In this document: positions 1 through 9,098 of the stretch, piece after piece
How positions within the stretch are numbered: position 1 is the stretch's first letter
Layout of the letters: the number at the start of each line of letters is the position of its first letter
NCBI RefSeq assembly: GCF_018687515.1
Contig: NZ_CP061294.1
Span: forward strand, 992,001-1,056,000
From: Polynucleobacter sp. MWH-Spelu-300-X4
GTDB taxonomy: Bacteria > Pseudomonadota > Gammaproteobacteria > Burkholderiales > Burkholderiaceae
DNA length: 64,000 nt
Reading direction: 5' to 3'
The notes under the pieces: model-generated
What the model saw: only the letters and a program-made list of their open reading frames with translations
What the model was told of the DNA's origin: nothing
Databases searched by the model: none
Position numbers and translations under genes: made by a program

Positions 1-962
1 GACAAGCTGGAGGTGTTTTATTAGGGAAAACCGTTACAACTGAATTTGCAACTTTCAAGGGCGGACCAACGACCAACCCAGCCAACCCTAAACATACCCC
101 AGGAGGCTCTTCTAGTGGTTCGGCTGCTGCTGTGGCTGATTTCATGGTTCCATTAGCCACAGGCAGTCAAACTGCTGGATCCATTATTAGACCAGCTTCC
201 TTTTGTGGTGTCATTGGCTACAAACCCACTTTTGGAAAAATTAGTTTAGGTGGATCTAAATCCTTATCGCCGTCATTAGACACTTTAGGTAGTTTTAGCA
301 GAACAGTAGAAGATGCAGCTTTATGCGTTGCTGCCATGACAGGCGACCGGGAGTTAGCAAATATTAAAAATATTAATGCGCACATCAAAATTGCCACATG
401 CTTAACAGCTGATGGCTCGCTTGCATCCAAAGAAACAATTGATGCCATCTATCAATCCAGCATCGACATAGGTAAGCTCTTCAATACTCCGATTGCAGAC
501 TATAAACTGCCCGCCCTATTTTCTGACATGTCAGAACGACACAGTCGCATCATGTCATTTGAAGCAACAAAAAGTTTTACTTTTGAACAAAACAATTATT
601 CAGAGCAATTAAGCCAACAATTAAAAGGCTTAATTAAACTAGGCAATGCTATTAGCTATGAAAGCTACTCCAAAGATTTAGAAATCGCGCAGACAGCGCA
701 AATGGAACTAAATCGATTATTCAACCACGATGTAGACATACTCATTACACCAAGCGCTATTGGTGAAGCCCCCAAAGGGCTGGCCCAAACCGGCGATCCA
801 ATTTTTTGCCGAACGTGGACGCTCATGGGCCTACCTTGCATCACGCTTCCACTGCATCTGGGCCCCAACGGTTTACCCATTGGCATTCAATTAGTAGCGG
901 GGAAAGGACGTGATTCACTACTTTTATCAGTAGCTCATACGATGATGAATCTTCAAAGATAA
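1..962 (+). CDS. Amidase signature family protein (5' truncated by the window edge)
   Basis: The reading frame is open from the first bases, so the true start lies upstream of the window. The visible part carries the Ser-rich amidase signature GGSSSGSAAA (about codons 36-45 of the visible frame), followed by TGSQTAGSIIRP, which holds the nucleophilic Ser of the Ser-cisSer-Lys triad. The catalytic Lys region should be in the missing N-terminal part. Family members hydrolyse amide bonds of small molecules (aryl-acyl amidases, allophanate hydrolase) or act as GatA. GatA is unlikely because no gat genes are near and the C-terminal half is diverged. The substrate cannot be told. The 3' end overlaps the convergent lrgB gene by 10 bp. 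Confidence 0.85.
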   Translation, partial: QAGGVLLGKTVTTEFATFKGGPTTNPANPKHTPGGSSSGSAAAVADFMVPLATGSQTAGSIIRPASFCGVIGYKPTFGKISLGGSKSLSPSLDTLGSFSRTVEDAALCVAAMTGDRELANIKNINAHIKIATCLTADGSLASKETIDAIYQSSIDIGKLFNTPIADYKLPALFSDMSERHSRIMSFEATKSFTFEQNNYSEQLSQQLKGLIKLGNAISYESYSKDLEIAQTAQMELNRLFNHDVDILITPSAIGEAPKGLAQTGDPIFCRTWTLMGLPCITLPLHLGPNGLPIGIQLVAGKGRDSLLLSVAHTMMNLQR

Positions 963-1684
963 TTCTTCAAAAGAGGAATCAGTAAAGCTCCTAGAATGCC
1001 ATGCAAGCCCATCGCCAAACTAGCATAAGTGCCTGCCTCTGGATGAACGGCAAACGCCCTTGATGTCCCAATGCCATGCGCTGCAGTTCCCATGGCAAAG
1101 CCTCGTTGCCACCATTGTTTCATCCCCAGTAGATTTAGGATCGTACTACCTAACATTGCCCCTAAGATACCAGTTACGATGGCAAAAACAGCTGTTAGCG
1201 TGGGCGAAACACCTAATCTCTCTGCGATACCCATTGCGATTGGCGCTGTCACAGACTTAGGATAAAAAGCTCCAATAATTGCAGCATCCGCCCCCAACAA
1301 TGTCGCAACACCAACAGCACTAACAATTGAGACCACTCCACCACACAGCAAGGCAACTAGCAATGGAATCAATCTAGATCTCAAAGAGCTAATACCACGA
1401 TAAATAGGAACAGCTAAAGATACCGTTGCCGTTCCCAATAGAAAATGAACAAACTGAGCGCCCTCAAAATATGTTTGATAAGGCATATCAACGACATATA
1501 AACAAATAGCTACCAATAACACCGCAATAGCTACCGGATTAGCCAATGGATACTTATCAGTCTTCTGGTAACACAAATGTCCAACTTGGTAGGCAGTCAA
1601 AGTCAAAATCAAAGCAAATAAAGGACTACCCGATAGGTATACCCATATCTCTGCAATTTTTAGGCCATCAGGAGTCATGAGCAT
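953..1684 (-). CDS. lrgB: LrgB/CidB family membrane protein
   Basis: A 243-residue polytopic membrane protein with the LrgB hallmarks: a central segment with GAFYPKSVTAPIAMGI (about residues 138-153) and a C-terminal GTAAHGIGTSRAF motif. LrgB pairs with LrgA. The pair was first described as a holin/antiholin-like regulator of murein hydrolases, and homologues (Bacillus PftAB, Streptococcus LrgAB) are linked to pyruvate transport. Its start overlaps the end of lrgA by 17 bp, so the two are probably translationally coupled; an internal ATG two codons later (1678) is also possible. Position downstream of lldD favours a carboxylate-transport role here, which is inference. Confidence 0.88.
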   Translation of the reverse strand: MLMTPDGLKIAEIWVYLSGSPLFALILTLTAYQVGHLCYQKTDKYPLANPVAIAVLLVAICLYVVDMPYQTYFEGAQFVHFLLGTATVSLAVPIYRGISSLRSRLIPLLVALLCGGVVSIVSAVGVATLLGADAAIIGAFYPKSVTAPIAMGIAERLGVSPTLTAVFAIVTGILGAMLGSTILNLLGMKQWWQRGFAMGTAAHGIGTSRAFAVHPEAGTYASLAMGLHGILGALLIPLLKNYL

Positions 1685-2018
1685 CCCTTTTTGCAGTAAA
1701 ACGCAAAACCAGAGCCGTCACAGCAATCGTTGACACAACACTTACTAATAACGCCGCTATAACAGACCAAGCATGAGCACGAAGCTGAGGCAAAAATAAA
1801 ACAACTCCGACAGCTGCTGGAATAAACAACACTCCTAAATGCTGACTAAACGCATCAGATACTAAAGATAGGGAGGCATTAACGTGCCTCCGCACCAATA
1901 AAAATATCAACAGAAATATCAACCCTAAAACTGGGCCGGGAATAATAGGCAATAAAAAATGGGAGACTAACTCTCCTAAACCTTGCCAAAGAAGTATCTG
2001 AACCAACCCTGAAATCAT
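1668..2018 (-). CDS. lrgA: LrgA/CidA family membrane protein
   Basis: A 116-residue protein with four predicted membrane segments, matching the size and the PGPVLGLIFLL motif of the LrgA/CidA family. It lies immediately upstream of, and overlaps, lrgB, the usual two-gene arrangement. It is 13 bp downstream of the gamma carbonic anhydrase gene and in the same direction, so it is probably part of the lldD operon. LrgA and LrgB act together in the inner membrane. Whether this pair moves pyruvate or lactate, or affects cell lysis, cannot be decided from sequence. Confidence 0.87.
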   Translation of the reverse strand: MISGLVQILLWQGLGELVSHFLLPIIPGPVLGLIFLLIFLLVRRHVNASLSLVSDAFSQHLGVLFIPAAVGVVLFLPQLRAHAWSVIAALLVSVVSTIAVTALVLRFTAKRDAHDS

Positions 2019-2031
2019 GGCTCGATCTTTT

Positions 2032-2556
2032 TTATAAAATTTCCACCAAGTGTTCTTTGAAAAGATTTTTCTTCATGATGTAGTGTTGTGCACTAGCTTT
2101 CAATCCCGCGATAGCCTCTGGCGATAACTCTTTAACAACTTTAGCAGGAGAACCGAGGATTAAAGAGTTATCAGGAAAAACCTTTCCCTCAGTAACAACA
2201 GAGCCAGCGCCTACTAAACAATTTTTACCGATCACCGCACGATTAAGCACTACAGCTTGAATACCAATTAAGGATCCTTCCCCAATCGTACAACCATGAA
2301 GCATCGCCTGATGTCCCACTGTGACACCATCGGCCAAGGTCAATGGGCAACCGATATCCGTATGCATGATGGTACCCTCTTGAACGTTACTACCTTTACC
2401 AATCGTGATTGGCTCGTTATCTCCTCGCGCAACCACACCAGCCCATACACTCGAGTCCTCATGTAGAACCACATCACCAATCAGTGTCGCCTCTTTAGCG
2501 ACATAAGAACTAGCATGAATGGAAGGTTTCTTATCTTTTAGTTGATAAATAGCCAC
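2032..2556 (-). CDS. Gamma carbonic anhydrase family protein (YrdA/PaaY-like)
   Basis: A 174-residue left-handed beta-helix protein with hexapeptide repeats (VVLHEDSSVWAGVVARGDNEPI, residues about 30-50) and the His ligands expected for a trimeric zinc site (HTDIGCP, VGHQAMLHGCTIG). Family members include carbonic anhydrase-like YrdA and the thioesterase PaaY; only some are active anhydrases. The start is a GTG with a good GGAG ribosome site 6 bases upstream. The gene sits between DUF2721 and lrgA with short gaps, so it is likely co-transcribed from the lldD promoter. The exact reaction is uncertain. Confidence 0.85.
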   Translation of the reverse strand: MAIYQLKDKKPSIHASSYVAKEATLIGDVVLHEDSSVWAGVVARGDNEPITIGKGSNVQEGTIMHTDIGCPLTLADGVTVGHQAMLHGCTIGEGSLIGIQAVVLNRAVIGKNCLVGAGSVVTEGKVFPDNSLILGSPAKVVKELSPEAIAGLKASAQHYIMKKNLFKEHLVEIL

Positions 2557-2584
2557 GGCAATCTCCAGAATAGATACTTAAAAA

Positions 2585-3031
2585 TTACTGATGAGGTTTC
2601 CAACGAATGGAATAAGAGGCAATTAACACTTCAAATAACAAAGTAATTAATGCCAAGACAAAAGAACCAATACCACCAACAAATGTATACAACACAAAGT
2701 TAGAAATTAGCAATTTCCCACCAGATGTATCGGCGAAAAAAAGTTCCAACACGGTTAAACCAATCATGATGGCGCAAAATACCAACATAATCATCGCCAC
2801 GTTGATCAAGCGCCCTCTTTTTGCGATATTTTTTAACTCTTGGTCATAGTCATTTCGAATACTGTCTTTAAGACCCTCAACAGAAATTTCCTTATGCAAA
2901 ACTCTAGCTCTATCAATCACTCTACCTAAACGTTGCGTCATAGCACCAATCATGCCAGCAACAGCTGTTAATAAAAAAACAGGTGCCACTGCCAATTGAA
3001 TACTTTCACCTAGCGCCATCGGACTCATCAT
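2585..3031 (-). CDS. DUF2721 family membrane protein
   Basis: A 148-residue protein with a hydrophobic N-terminal segment (AVAPVFLLTAVAGMIGAM, about residues 14-31), a basic stretch with the conserved MTQRLGRVIDRAR motif, and two further membrane segments after residue 75. This is the pattern of the DUF2721 family, found across proteobacteria and of unknown function. The gene begins 12 bp after lldD in the same direction and has two adjacent ATG codons at the start; either could be used. Co-transcription with a lactate dehydrogenase is the only hint of a role. Confidence 0.8.
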   Translation of the reverse strand: MMSPMALGESIQLAVAPVFLLTAVAGMIGAMTQRLGRVIDRARVLHKEISVEGLKDSIRNDYDQELKNIAKRGRLINVAMIMLVFCAIMIGLTVLELFFADTSGGKLLISNFVLYTFVGGIGSFVLALITLLFEVLIASYSIRWKPHQ

Positions 3032-3043
3032 GACCTACCCTTA

Positions 3044-4189
3044 TTAAAATGTACCCGGATACAAAATATCTTTTGTAACGTTTTGAATATCGCGATGACC
3101 TGTAAATGCCATCGTTAAATCTAACTCTCGATGAATAATCTCAAGGCATTTAGTTACACCCGCCTCACCCATTGCTCCCAAACCGTTTAAAAAAGGTCTG
3201 CCAATTAAAGTGCCTCGCGCGCCTAAAGCCCATGCTTTTAGAACATCTTGTCCAGAACGTATACCACCATCCACCCAAACCTCGATATCTTTACCAACTG
3301 CATCAACAATACCTGGCAAAGCATGGATACTTGAAACAGCACCATCTAGCTGACGCCCCCCATGATTAGAAACTACCAAAGCATCAGCGCCAGAGTTAGC
3401 TGCTAAACGCGCATCTCCTTCATCCAAGATACCTTTGATGATTAACTTCCCACCCCACAATTTCTTAATCCACTCCACATCTGCCCAACTTAAAGCTGGA
3501 TCAAACTGCTCAGCAGTCCAAGAAGAAAGTGATGACATATCACCAACCCCTGTTGCATGCCCCACAATATTCCTAAATGTGCGGCGAGGTGTCATCGCCA
3601 TATTGAGACACCAACGTGGTTTAGTCATCATATTGATGATATTAGGAATAGTTAATTTAGGAGGGGCAGTTAAACCATTTTTAATATCTTTATGACGTTG
3701 CCCTAAGATCTGCAAATCTAAAGTCAGTACTAATGCAGAGCATTTTGCCGCTTTAGCGCGCTCGATTAGGCGCTCAATAAAAAATCGATCTTTCATGACA
3801 TATAACTGAAACCAAAAAGGCTTCGTAGTTCGCTCAGCGACATCTTCAATCGAACAAATACTCATCGTTGACAAGCAAAATGGCACTCCAAATTTCTCAG
3901 CAGCCTTAGCAGCAAGAATTTCACCATCAGCATGTTGCATACCTGTTAACCCTGTCGGGGCCAAACCAACAGGCATCATCACATCCTGACCAACCATCGT
4001 AGTTTTAGTGGTACGGTTCTCCATATTCACTGCCACTTTTTGGCGAAGTTTTATTTTTTGATAATCTGCCTCGTTAGACCGATAGGTTGACTCAGTCCAA
4101 GACCCCGAATCACAGTAGTCATAAAACATCTTCGGTGTACGTTTTTTATGAAGAATTCTTAAATCTTCAATATTGGTAATGATTGGCAT
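3044..4189 (-). CDS. lldD: FMN-dependent L-lactate dehydrogenase / alpha-hydroxy-acid dehydrogenase
   Basis: A 381-residue TIM-barrel FMN enzyme that oxidises L-lactate (or a related 2-hydroxy acid) to pyruvate and passes electrons to the quinone pool or a cytochrome. The signature SNHGGRQLDG near residues 274-283 holds the catalytic His and Arg. Other FMN-site motifs are PVGLAPTGLTGM, LSTMSICSIEDVA, QLYVMKDR and the C-terminal VDGGIRSGQDVLKAWALGA. Length and motifs match LldD. It is the first gene of a probable five-gene set with DUF2721, gamma carbonic anhydrase and lrgAB. Glycolate or mandelate specificity cannot be excluded. Confidence 0.9.
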   Translation of the reverse strand: MPIITNIEDLRILHKKRTPKMFYDYCDSGSWTESTYRSNEADYQKIKLRQKVAVNMENRTTKTTMVGQDVMMPVGLAPTGLTGMQHADGEILAAKAAEKFGVPFCLSTMSICSIEDVAERTTKPFWFQLYVMKDRFFIERLIERAKAAKCSALVLTLDLQILGQRHKDIKNGLTAPPKLTIPNIINMMTKPRWCLNMAMTPRRTFRNIVGHATGVGDMSSLSSWTAEQFDPALSWADVEWIKKLWGGKLIIKGILDEGDARLAANSGADALVVSNHGGRQLDGAVSSIHALPGIVDAVGKDIEVWVDGGIRSGQDVLKAWALGARGTLIGRPFLNGLGAMGEAGVTKCLEIIHRELDLTMAFTGHRDIQNVTKDILYPGTF

Positions 4190-4284
4190 ACCCCTATCTC
4201 CTTATTCTTTATATTAGTTCAACTGTACTCTGTAGTATCCTCAGAATCAGTCATTTTGAACATTATATGAATACCTGAATAAGC

Positions 4285-5013
4285 ATGGCAAAACCTTTAA
4301 CTTTAGAAAAAATACTATTTAGCCAAGGTTTTGGCACCCGCCGCTATTGCAGCGACCTCGTATATGCTGATCTAGTCAAGGTTAATGGGGTCTTAGCAGA
4401 AGACCCCGAAGAAAAAATACCCCCAGAAAACCTTCAATTAGAGGTAGATGGCCAAGCTTGGGAGTTCCATGAAAAGGCCTATGTTGCCTTCCATAAGCCC
4501 GTTGGCTATGAATGCTCCCACAAAACCAGTCACCACCCTAGCGTTTACGGCTTACTGCCTCAACCGCTTATTGAAAGAGGGATTCAATGTGTTGGCCGCC
4601 TCGACTGGGACACCACAGGGCTACTACTACTTTCCGATGACGGTCAATTTATTCACAAAATGACCAGCCCCAAAAAAAACATTGGAAAAATTTACGATAT
4701 CACCACGGCGGAGCCTATCACTCAGAAACAAATCGATCATCTGTTAAATGGCGTCATTTTGGACGATGACCCTAAACCATGTTTCGCGAAAGCTTGCGTG
4801 CAAAAAGAGGATAAATTATTAGCTATGACGATAGTTGAGGGGCGCTACCATCAAGTAAAACGGATGCTAGCAGCAGCAGGCAATCATGTCGCTGGGCTCC
4901 ATCGATCAACAATTGGCGCATACACAATGCCAACAGATTTGGCGGAAGGCCAATGGCGTTGGCTATACCCTCAAGACCTACAAGAGCTAGGGAAGAACAT
5001 CGATATAGCCTAA
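4285..5013 (+). CDS. rsuA: 16S rRNA pseudouridine synthase of the RsuA family
   Basis: A 242-residue protein with an N-terminal S4 RNA-binding domain (KILFSQGFGTRRYCSDL...VKVNG, residues 8-35) and a catalytic domain with the RsuA-type motif GRLDWDTTGLLLLSDDG (about residues 103-119) containing the catalytic Asp. The C-terminal EGRYHQVKRMLAAAG motif is also typical. RsuA makes pseudouridine 516 in 16S rRNA; RluE/RluF-type enzymes share the architecture, so the exact target is inferred. It is divergent from lldD across about 95 bp. Confidence 0.9.
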   Translation: MAKPLTLEKILFSQGFGTRRYCSDLVYADLVKVNGVLAEDPEEKIPPENLQLEVDGQAWEFHEKAYVAFHKPVGYECSHKTSHHPSVYGLLPQPLIERGIQCVGRLDWDTTGLLLLSDDGQFIHKMTSPKKNIGKIYDITTAEPITQKQIDHLLNGVILDDDPKPCFAKACVQKEDKLLAMTIVEGRYHQVKRMLAAAGNHVAGLHRSTIGAYTMPTDLAEGQWRWLYPQDLQELGKNIDIA

Positions 5014-5032
5014 AAAGGATCTATAAGGGTAT

Positions 5033-5638
5033 TTATTTAATCAAATCTAAAGCCGCTTTAAAAGCGGGATGCTCGCAGGATTGCAACCACTCAAAAATCA
5101 CCATCTCTGTAGTTACCAATTCAGCACCATTACTAGCCAATCGATCAAAAGCTGCATCGCGATTAGCCTCAGTTCTAGAGCTACAAGCATCGGTCACAAC
5201 CCAAACATCAAACTCCTCATCAATTAAACCTAATGCTGTCTGCAATAAGCAGACATGAGCCTCACAGCCAGCAAGAACAATCGTATTCCTCTCATCTTGA
5301 GGTTCTTGCTTACGTTGTAAATGCTTAGGCAAACTACGGGCGTTTCCTTGTGGTTTAGCTGGAGCCCTTAACCATTCGCCAAGACCATCTTCACAAGCTC
5401 CAAAATGCATCTTGGTGAGTGTTTTCTGGCACAAGGCTTTTAACTCAGGCGGATTCTCCCCTAGCTTTTCTGGATATTGCTCTGTGGCAAAGATTGGCAA
5501 TTTAAGAAGCTTAGCTATTTTAGCTAACTTAAGTGCATTGACCAAAACCTGATCAGCATCATAAATGGCAGGCATCAACTTAGCCTGGTAATCGACTAGT
5601 ACCAATTGAGATTCATCAGCGTTTAGGAGTATGGACAT
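5033..5638 (-). CDS. Isochorismatase-like cysteine hydrolase
   Basis: A 201-residue alpha/beta hydrolase of the isochorismatase superfamily with its Asp-Lys-Cys triad visible: Asp in LVLVDYQAKL (residue 16), Lys in LTKMHFGA (about residue 95) and Cys in GCEAHVCLLQTA (about residue 130). It resembles the YcaC-like group of small amidases or hydrolases. A charged insertion, KHLQRKQEPQDERN, precedes the third motif. The substrate is unknown. It is convergent with rsuA, leaving 19 bp between the stop codons. Confidence 0.85.
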   Translation of the reverse strand: MSILLNADESQLVLVDYQAKLMPAIYDADQVLVNALKLAKIAKLLKLPIFATEQYPEKLGENPPELKALCQKTLTKMHFGACEDGLGEWLRAPAKPQGNARSLPKHLQRKQEPQDERNTIVLAGCEAHVCLLQTALGLIDEEFDVWVVTDACSSRTEANRDAAFDRLASNGAELVTTEMVIFEWLQSCEHPAFKAALDLIK

Positions 5639-5703
5639 ATGGAACTTTTTTTATCTATGATGGAGGTAAGCTATTTTCGTATAAAACAGTTAAGAAAGGG
5701 AGA

Positions 5704-6093
5704 ATGATTCATATGCTGGCTCTTCTAATAGTTATCCCGTTTATTTTTTTCGTTCTTTACATTAATGCTATTAGCAAAACATTGCGCGCCATTGACCCTG
5801 AAATGCGCACCCAATCACCAGGGATGGCCTGGCTACTATTAATCCCAGTTTTCAATGTAATTTGGTTTTTCTTTTTAATTAAAGCTATTCAAGAGGGGTT
5901 TGGCCGCATGCAAAATGCTGGTCGTTTGAAAAAAGAAGTCGACACCGGCTACAACATGGGACTTGCTGCCGGCGTTTGTTGGGTTGCGAGCATTATTCCA
6001 AGACTTATGTTTCTAGCATTTATACCTTTATTTGTTTTCTCGGTACTACACTGGAATAAATTACAAAAAGCTAGGCAAGCGGTTATTCAATGA
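5704..6093 (+). CDS. Small hydrophobic membrane protein of unknown function
   Basis: A 129-residue protein with about three predicted membrane helices: residues 2-21, 42-60 (WLLLIPVFNVIWFFFLIKA) and 84-115. A short polar loop with a basic patch lies between the second and third. I do not recognise a characterised family. A ribosome site (AAGGGAG) is 4 bases before the ATG. The gene stands alone, divergent from the isochorismatase-like gene and convergent with acnB, with a bidirectional terminator just downstream. Confidence 0.65.
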   Translation: MIHMLALLIVIPFIFFVLYINAISKTLRAIDPEMRTQSPGMAWLLLIPVFNVIWFFFLIKAIQEGFGRMQNAGRLKKEVDTGYNMGLAAGVCWVASIIPRLMFLAFIPLFVFSVLHWNKLQKARQAVIQ

Positions 6094-6105
6094 TGATTAA
6101 GCATT

Positions 6106-6132
6106 AAAAAAGGCTCCCTAAGGAGCCTTTTT
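6106..6132. terminator. Bidirectional intrinsic terminator
   Basis: A hairpin with arms AAGGCTCC and GGAGCCTT and a 3-base loop, flanked by A5 on the left and T5 on the right, so it can act on both strands. It lies between the convergent small membrane protein gene and acnB. Confidence 0.9.
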
Positions 6133-6151
6133 GGTCTAGCTTATCAATTGA

Positions 6152-8737
6152 TTAAGCAGATACCTTATCAGCTACATCACTAAAATCTTTAATCTGATCA
6201 AAGTTCATGTACTTGTAGATGTCAGCACTGCTTGCATTAATCACACCAATGTCAGCCATATATTCTTCCTTCGTTGGAATACGACCCAACTTAGAACAAA
6301 TCGAAGCCAATTCAGCAGAACCTAAATAAACAAAGGTATTTTTACCTAAGCGATTCGGGAAATTACGTGTTGATGTAGACATAACCGTTGCACCTTCACG
6401 AACTTGAGCTTGGTTACCCATACAGAGGGAGCAACCCGGCATTTCCATACGTGCGCCAGCACTACCCAATACACCATAATGACCCTCTTCTGTTAACTGT
6501 TGCGCATCCATCTTCGTCGGAGGAGCAACCCATAACTTAACAGGAATATCACGCTTACCTTCTAGCAATTTAGATGCAGCACGGAAATGACCAATGTTAG
6601 TCATGCAAGAGCCGATGAATACTTCATCGATTTTTGCACCAGAAACCTCTGACAATGTCTTCACATCATCTGGGTCATTAGGGCACGCCACGATAGGCTC
6701 GTGCACATCTGCCAAATCAATCTCAATAACCGCAGCGTACTCAGCATCAGCGTCACCTTTTAATAATTCAGGTTTAGCCAACCATGCCTCCATCGCTTTA
6801 ATACGACGAGCTAAAGTACGAGCATCTGAGTAACCATTAGCAATCATCCACTTCATCAATGTAATGTTGCTGTTCATGTACTCAATAATTGGATCTTTAT
6901 TTAAATGCACGGTACAACCAGCAGCTGAACGCTCTGCAGACGCATCAGACAACTCAAAGGCCTGCTCAACTTTAAGATCTGGCAAACCTTCAATTTCAAG
7001 AATACGGCCAGAGAAAATGTTCTTCTTACCCTTCTTCTCGACGGTTAATAGGCCTTGCTTGATTGCATACAAAGGAATTGCATTCACTAAATCACGCAAA
7101 GTTACGCCAGGCTGCATCTTGCCTTTAAAACGCACCAATACAGACTCAGGCATATCCAAAGGCATAACGCCTGTGGCTGCAGCAAATGCTACCAAACCAG
7201 AACCAGCCGGGAAAGAAATACCAATTGGGAAACGAGTATGTGAGTCACCACCCGTACCTACTGTGTCTGGCAATAACAAACGGTTTAACCATGAGTGAAT
7301 CACACCATCACCTGGACGCAAAGCAACACCACCACGCGTACTGATAAAGTCAGGTAGCTCATGGTGCATCTTCACATCAACTGGCTTTGGATAAGCAGCT
7401 GTATGGCAGAAAGACTGCATCACCATATCTGAAGAGAAACCTAAACAAGCTAAGTCTTTTAGCTCATCACGAGTCATTGGGCCCGTTGTATCTTGTGAAC
7501 CAACGGTTGTCATCTTAGGCTCACAATAGGTACCTGGGCGAACGCCTTTACCTTCAGGTAAGCCACATGCACGACCCACCATCTTCTGCGCCAATGAGAA
7601 ACCTTTACCAGAATCAGCTGGATTTGTTGGCAAGCGGAACAATGTGGAAACAGGTAATCCTAATGCTTCACGTGCCTTAGTTGTTAAGCCACGGCCAATA
7701 ATCAATGGAATACGGCCACCAGCACGCACCTCATCGAACAACACGTCTGATTTAACTTTAAATTCAGCAACCACTTTGCCGTCTTTTAGCGCTTTACCTT
7801 CATATGGGCGCAATTCAATTACATCACCCATATTCATACTATTAACATCTAATTCAATTGGTAACGCGCCTGCGTCTTCCATCGTGTTATAGAAAATAGG
7901 AGCAATTTTGCTACCTAAGCAAACACCACCAAAACGCTTGTTTGGTACATAAGGAATATCTTCGCCCGTGAACCACAACACTGAGTTAGTTGCTGACTTA
8001 CGTGAAGAACCTGTACCAACCACGTCACCAACATAAGCAACCAAGTTACCTTTAGCTTGCAAAGCTTCTAACTGCTTAATTGGGCCAACCTTACCTGGCT
8101 CTTGTGGCTCAATACCATCACGCGGGTTCTTCAACATTGCTAAAGCATGCAAAGGAATATCTGGACGGCTCCAAGCATCTGGCGCAGGAGACAAATCATC
8201 GGTATTTGTTTCACCAGTTACTTTAAATACAGTCAACGTCATGCTTTGCGGCACTTCTGGTCGGCTAGTAAACCACTCAGCGTCAGCCCAGCTTTGCAAT
8301 ACAGCCTTCGCATTAGCATTACCCTTGTCTGCCTTTTCCTTAACGTCGTGGAATTGATCAAACATCAACAAAGTCTTTTTCAAACCATCAGCAGCAATCT
8401 TGCCTACTGCAGCATCATCTAACAAATCAATGAGAGGAGAAATGTTGTAACCGCCTAGCATCGTACCTAGTAGCTGCGTTGCTGTTTCACGAGTAATTAA
8501 TGGTGTTTTTTCTTTACCAAACGCAACCGCTGCTAAATAAGAGGCTTTAACTTTAGCCGCATCGTCCACGCCAGCCGGCACACGATACGTAATCAATTCA
8601 ACTAATGTTGACTCTTCACCTTTAGGTGGGTTTTTCAACAACTCAATCAACTCACTAGTCTGCTGAGCAGATAATGGTAGCGGTGGAATACCTAGTGCCG
8701 CGCGTTCAGCGACATGGTCACGATAGGCTTTCAACAT
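6152..8737 (-). CDS. acnB: Aconitate hydratase B
   Basis: An 861-residue AcnB-type aconitase (citrate to isocitrate via cis-aconitate), of normal family length. The order is typical of AcnB: an N-terminal HEAT-like domain (about residues 1-160), then the swivel domain with [16 protein letters not shown], then the catalytic domains. The 4Fe-4S ligands are visible as Cys in [15 protein letters not shown] and the pair in PGCSLCMGN near the C-terminus. The start ATG has a GAGGG ribosome site. A 14-bp palindrome shared with the gntR/mdh region covers the predicted -10 element upstream, so TCA-type control is likely. Confidence 0.97.
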   Translation of the reverse strand: MLKAYRDHVAERAALGIPPLPLSAQQTSELIELLKNPPKGEESTLVELITYRVPAGVDDAAKVKASYLAAVAFGKEKTPLITRETATQLLGTMLGGYNISPLIDLLDDAAVGKIAADGLKKTLLMFDQFHDVKEKADKGNANAKAVLQSWADAEWFTSRPEVPQSMTLTVFKVTGETNTDDLSPAPDAWSRPDIPLHALAMLKNPRDGIEPQEPGKVGPIKQLEALQAKGNLVAYVGDVVGTGSSRKSATNSVLWFTGEDIPYVPNKRFGGVCLGSKIAPIFYNTMEDAGALPIELDVNSMNMGDVIELRPYEGKALKDGKVVAEFKVKSDVLFDEVRAGGRIPLIIGRGLTTKAREALGLPVSTLFRLPTNPADSGKGFSLAQKMVGRACGLPEGKGVRPGTYCEPKMTTVGSQDTTGPMTRDELKDLACLGFSSDMVMQSFCHTAAYPKPVDVKMHHELPDFISTRGGVALRPGDGVIHSWLNRLLLPDTVGTGGDSHTRFPIGISFPAGSGLVAFAAATGVMPLDMPESVLVRFKGKMQPGVTLRDLVNAIPLYAIKQGLLTVEKKGKKNIFSGRILEIEGLPDLKVEQAFELSDASAERSAAGCTVHLNKDPIIEYMNSNITLMKWMIANGYSDARTLARRIKAMEAWLAKPELLKGDADAEYAAVIEIDLADVHEPIVACPNDPDDVKTLSEVSGAKIDEVFIGSCMTNIGHFRAASKLLEGKRDIPVKLWVAPPTKMDAQQLTEEGHYGVLGSAGARMEMPGCSLCMGNQAQVREGATVMSTSTRNFPNRLGKNTFVYLGSAELASICSKLGRIPTKEEYMADIGVINASSADIYKYMNFDQIKDFSDVADKVSA

Positions 8738-8790
8738 AGTCTTTCCCTCTCTATTTAGACAATTAAATAAACCAATATTCTAAGACTTAT

Positions 8791-8819
8791 ATCTTATATA
8801 AGACTTACCTTACTGGCAA
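8791..8819 (-). promoter_or_regulatory. Predicted acnB promoter with GntR-type operator
   Basis: On the minus strand TTGCCA (8814-8819) and TAAGAT (8791-8796) are 17 bases apart and about 55 bp upstream of the acnB ATG. They match the sigma-70 -35 element at 5/6 and the -10 at 4/6. The palindrome ATCTTATATAAGAC (8791-8804) overlaps the -10. It differs at one end base from GTCTTATATAAGAC between gntR and mdh. A further half-site TAAGACTTAT lies beside it (8781-8790). Overlap with the -10 suggests repression; this is inference. Confidence 0.6.
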
Positions 8820-8928
8820 GTTTTAAACATAGATTATCACCAGAAAAATATCCTAGTATGATTGCGTTGACCTGACAAATATGGGTCTTAAAAACATCTT
8901 TTAAATCAATCAGGTAAAGTGTCAGCCT

Positions 8929-9084
8929 ATGAAGAAAACTGATCTCTATAAGAACGCTGGCTTAGCGGTTGCCAACCAAATGAAAAATTCTGTTCCAAAA
9001 CAGGATGTTAAATCCAAAAAAGATAAAAAGTCGTCAGCCAAACTAAACCCACTACTTGCTTCTTTATTGAAAAAACCTGATTAA
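8929..9084 (+). CDS. Small basic protein, 51 residues, unknown function
   Basis: An ORF beginning MKKTDLYKNAGLAVANQMKN and ending LLASLLKKPD, very rich in Lys (about 14 of 51 residues), with a low-complexity Lys/Ser middle. It is divergent from acnB and convergent with the thioesterase gene. An AGGTAAAG element is a possible ribosome site 9-10 bases before the ATG. The N-terminus resembles, from memory, small conserved proteins of Burkholderiales that begin MKKTDLEKN; I could not check this. No membrane segment or signal peptide is visible. It fills most of the space between acnB and the thioesterase gene. Confidence 0.6.
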   Translation: MKKTDLYKNAGLAVANQMKNSVPKQDVKSKKDKKSSAKLNPLLASLLKKPD

Positions 9085-9098
9085 AAGCACTGTAACGC

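Noticed and set aside
218..448. Many further open frames of 60-144 codons on both strands inside strong genes
   Set aside because: They lie fully within genes with clear family motifs, lack recognisable domains and plausible ribosome sites, and are expected by chance opposite coding DNA.
1..962. Amidase as GatA of the tRNA amidotransferase
   Set aside because: No gatB or gatC nearby and the C-terminal half does not look like GatA; called only as amidase family.
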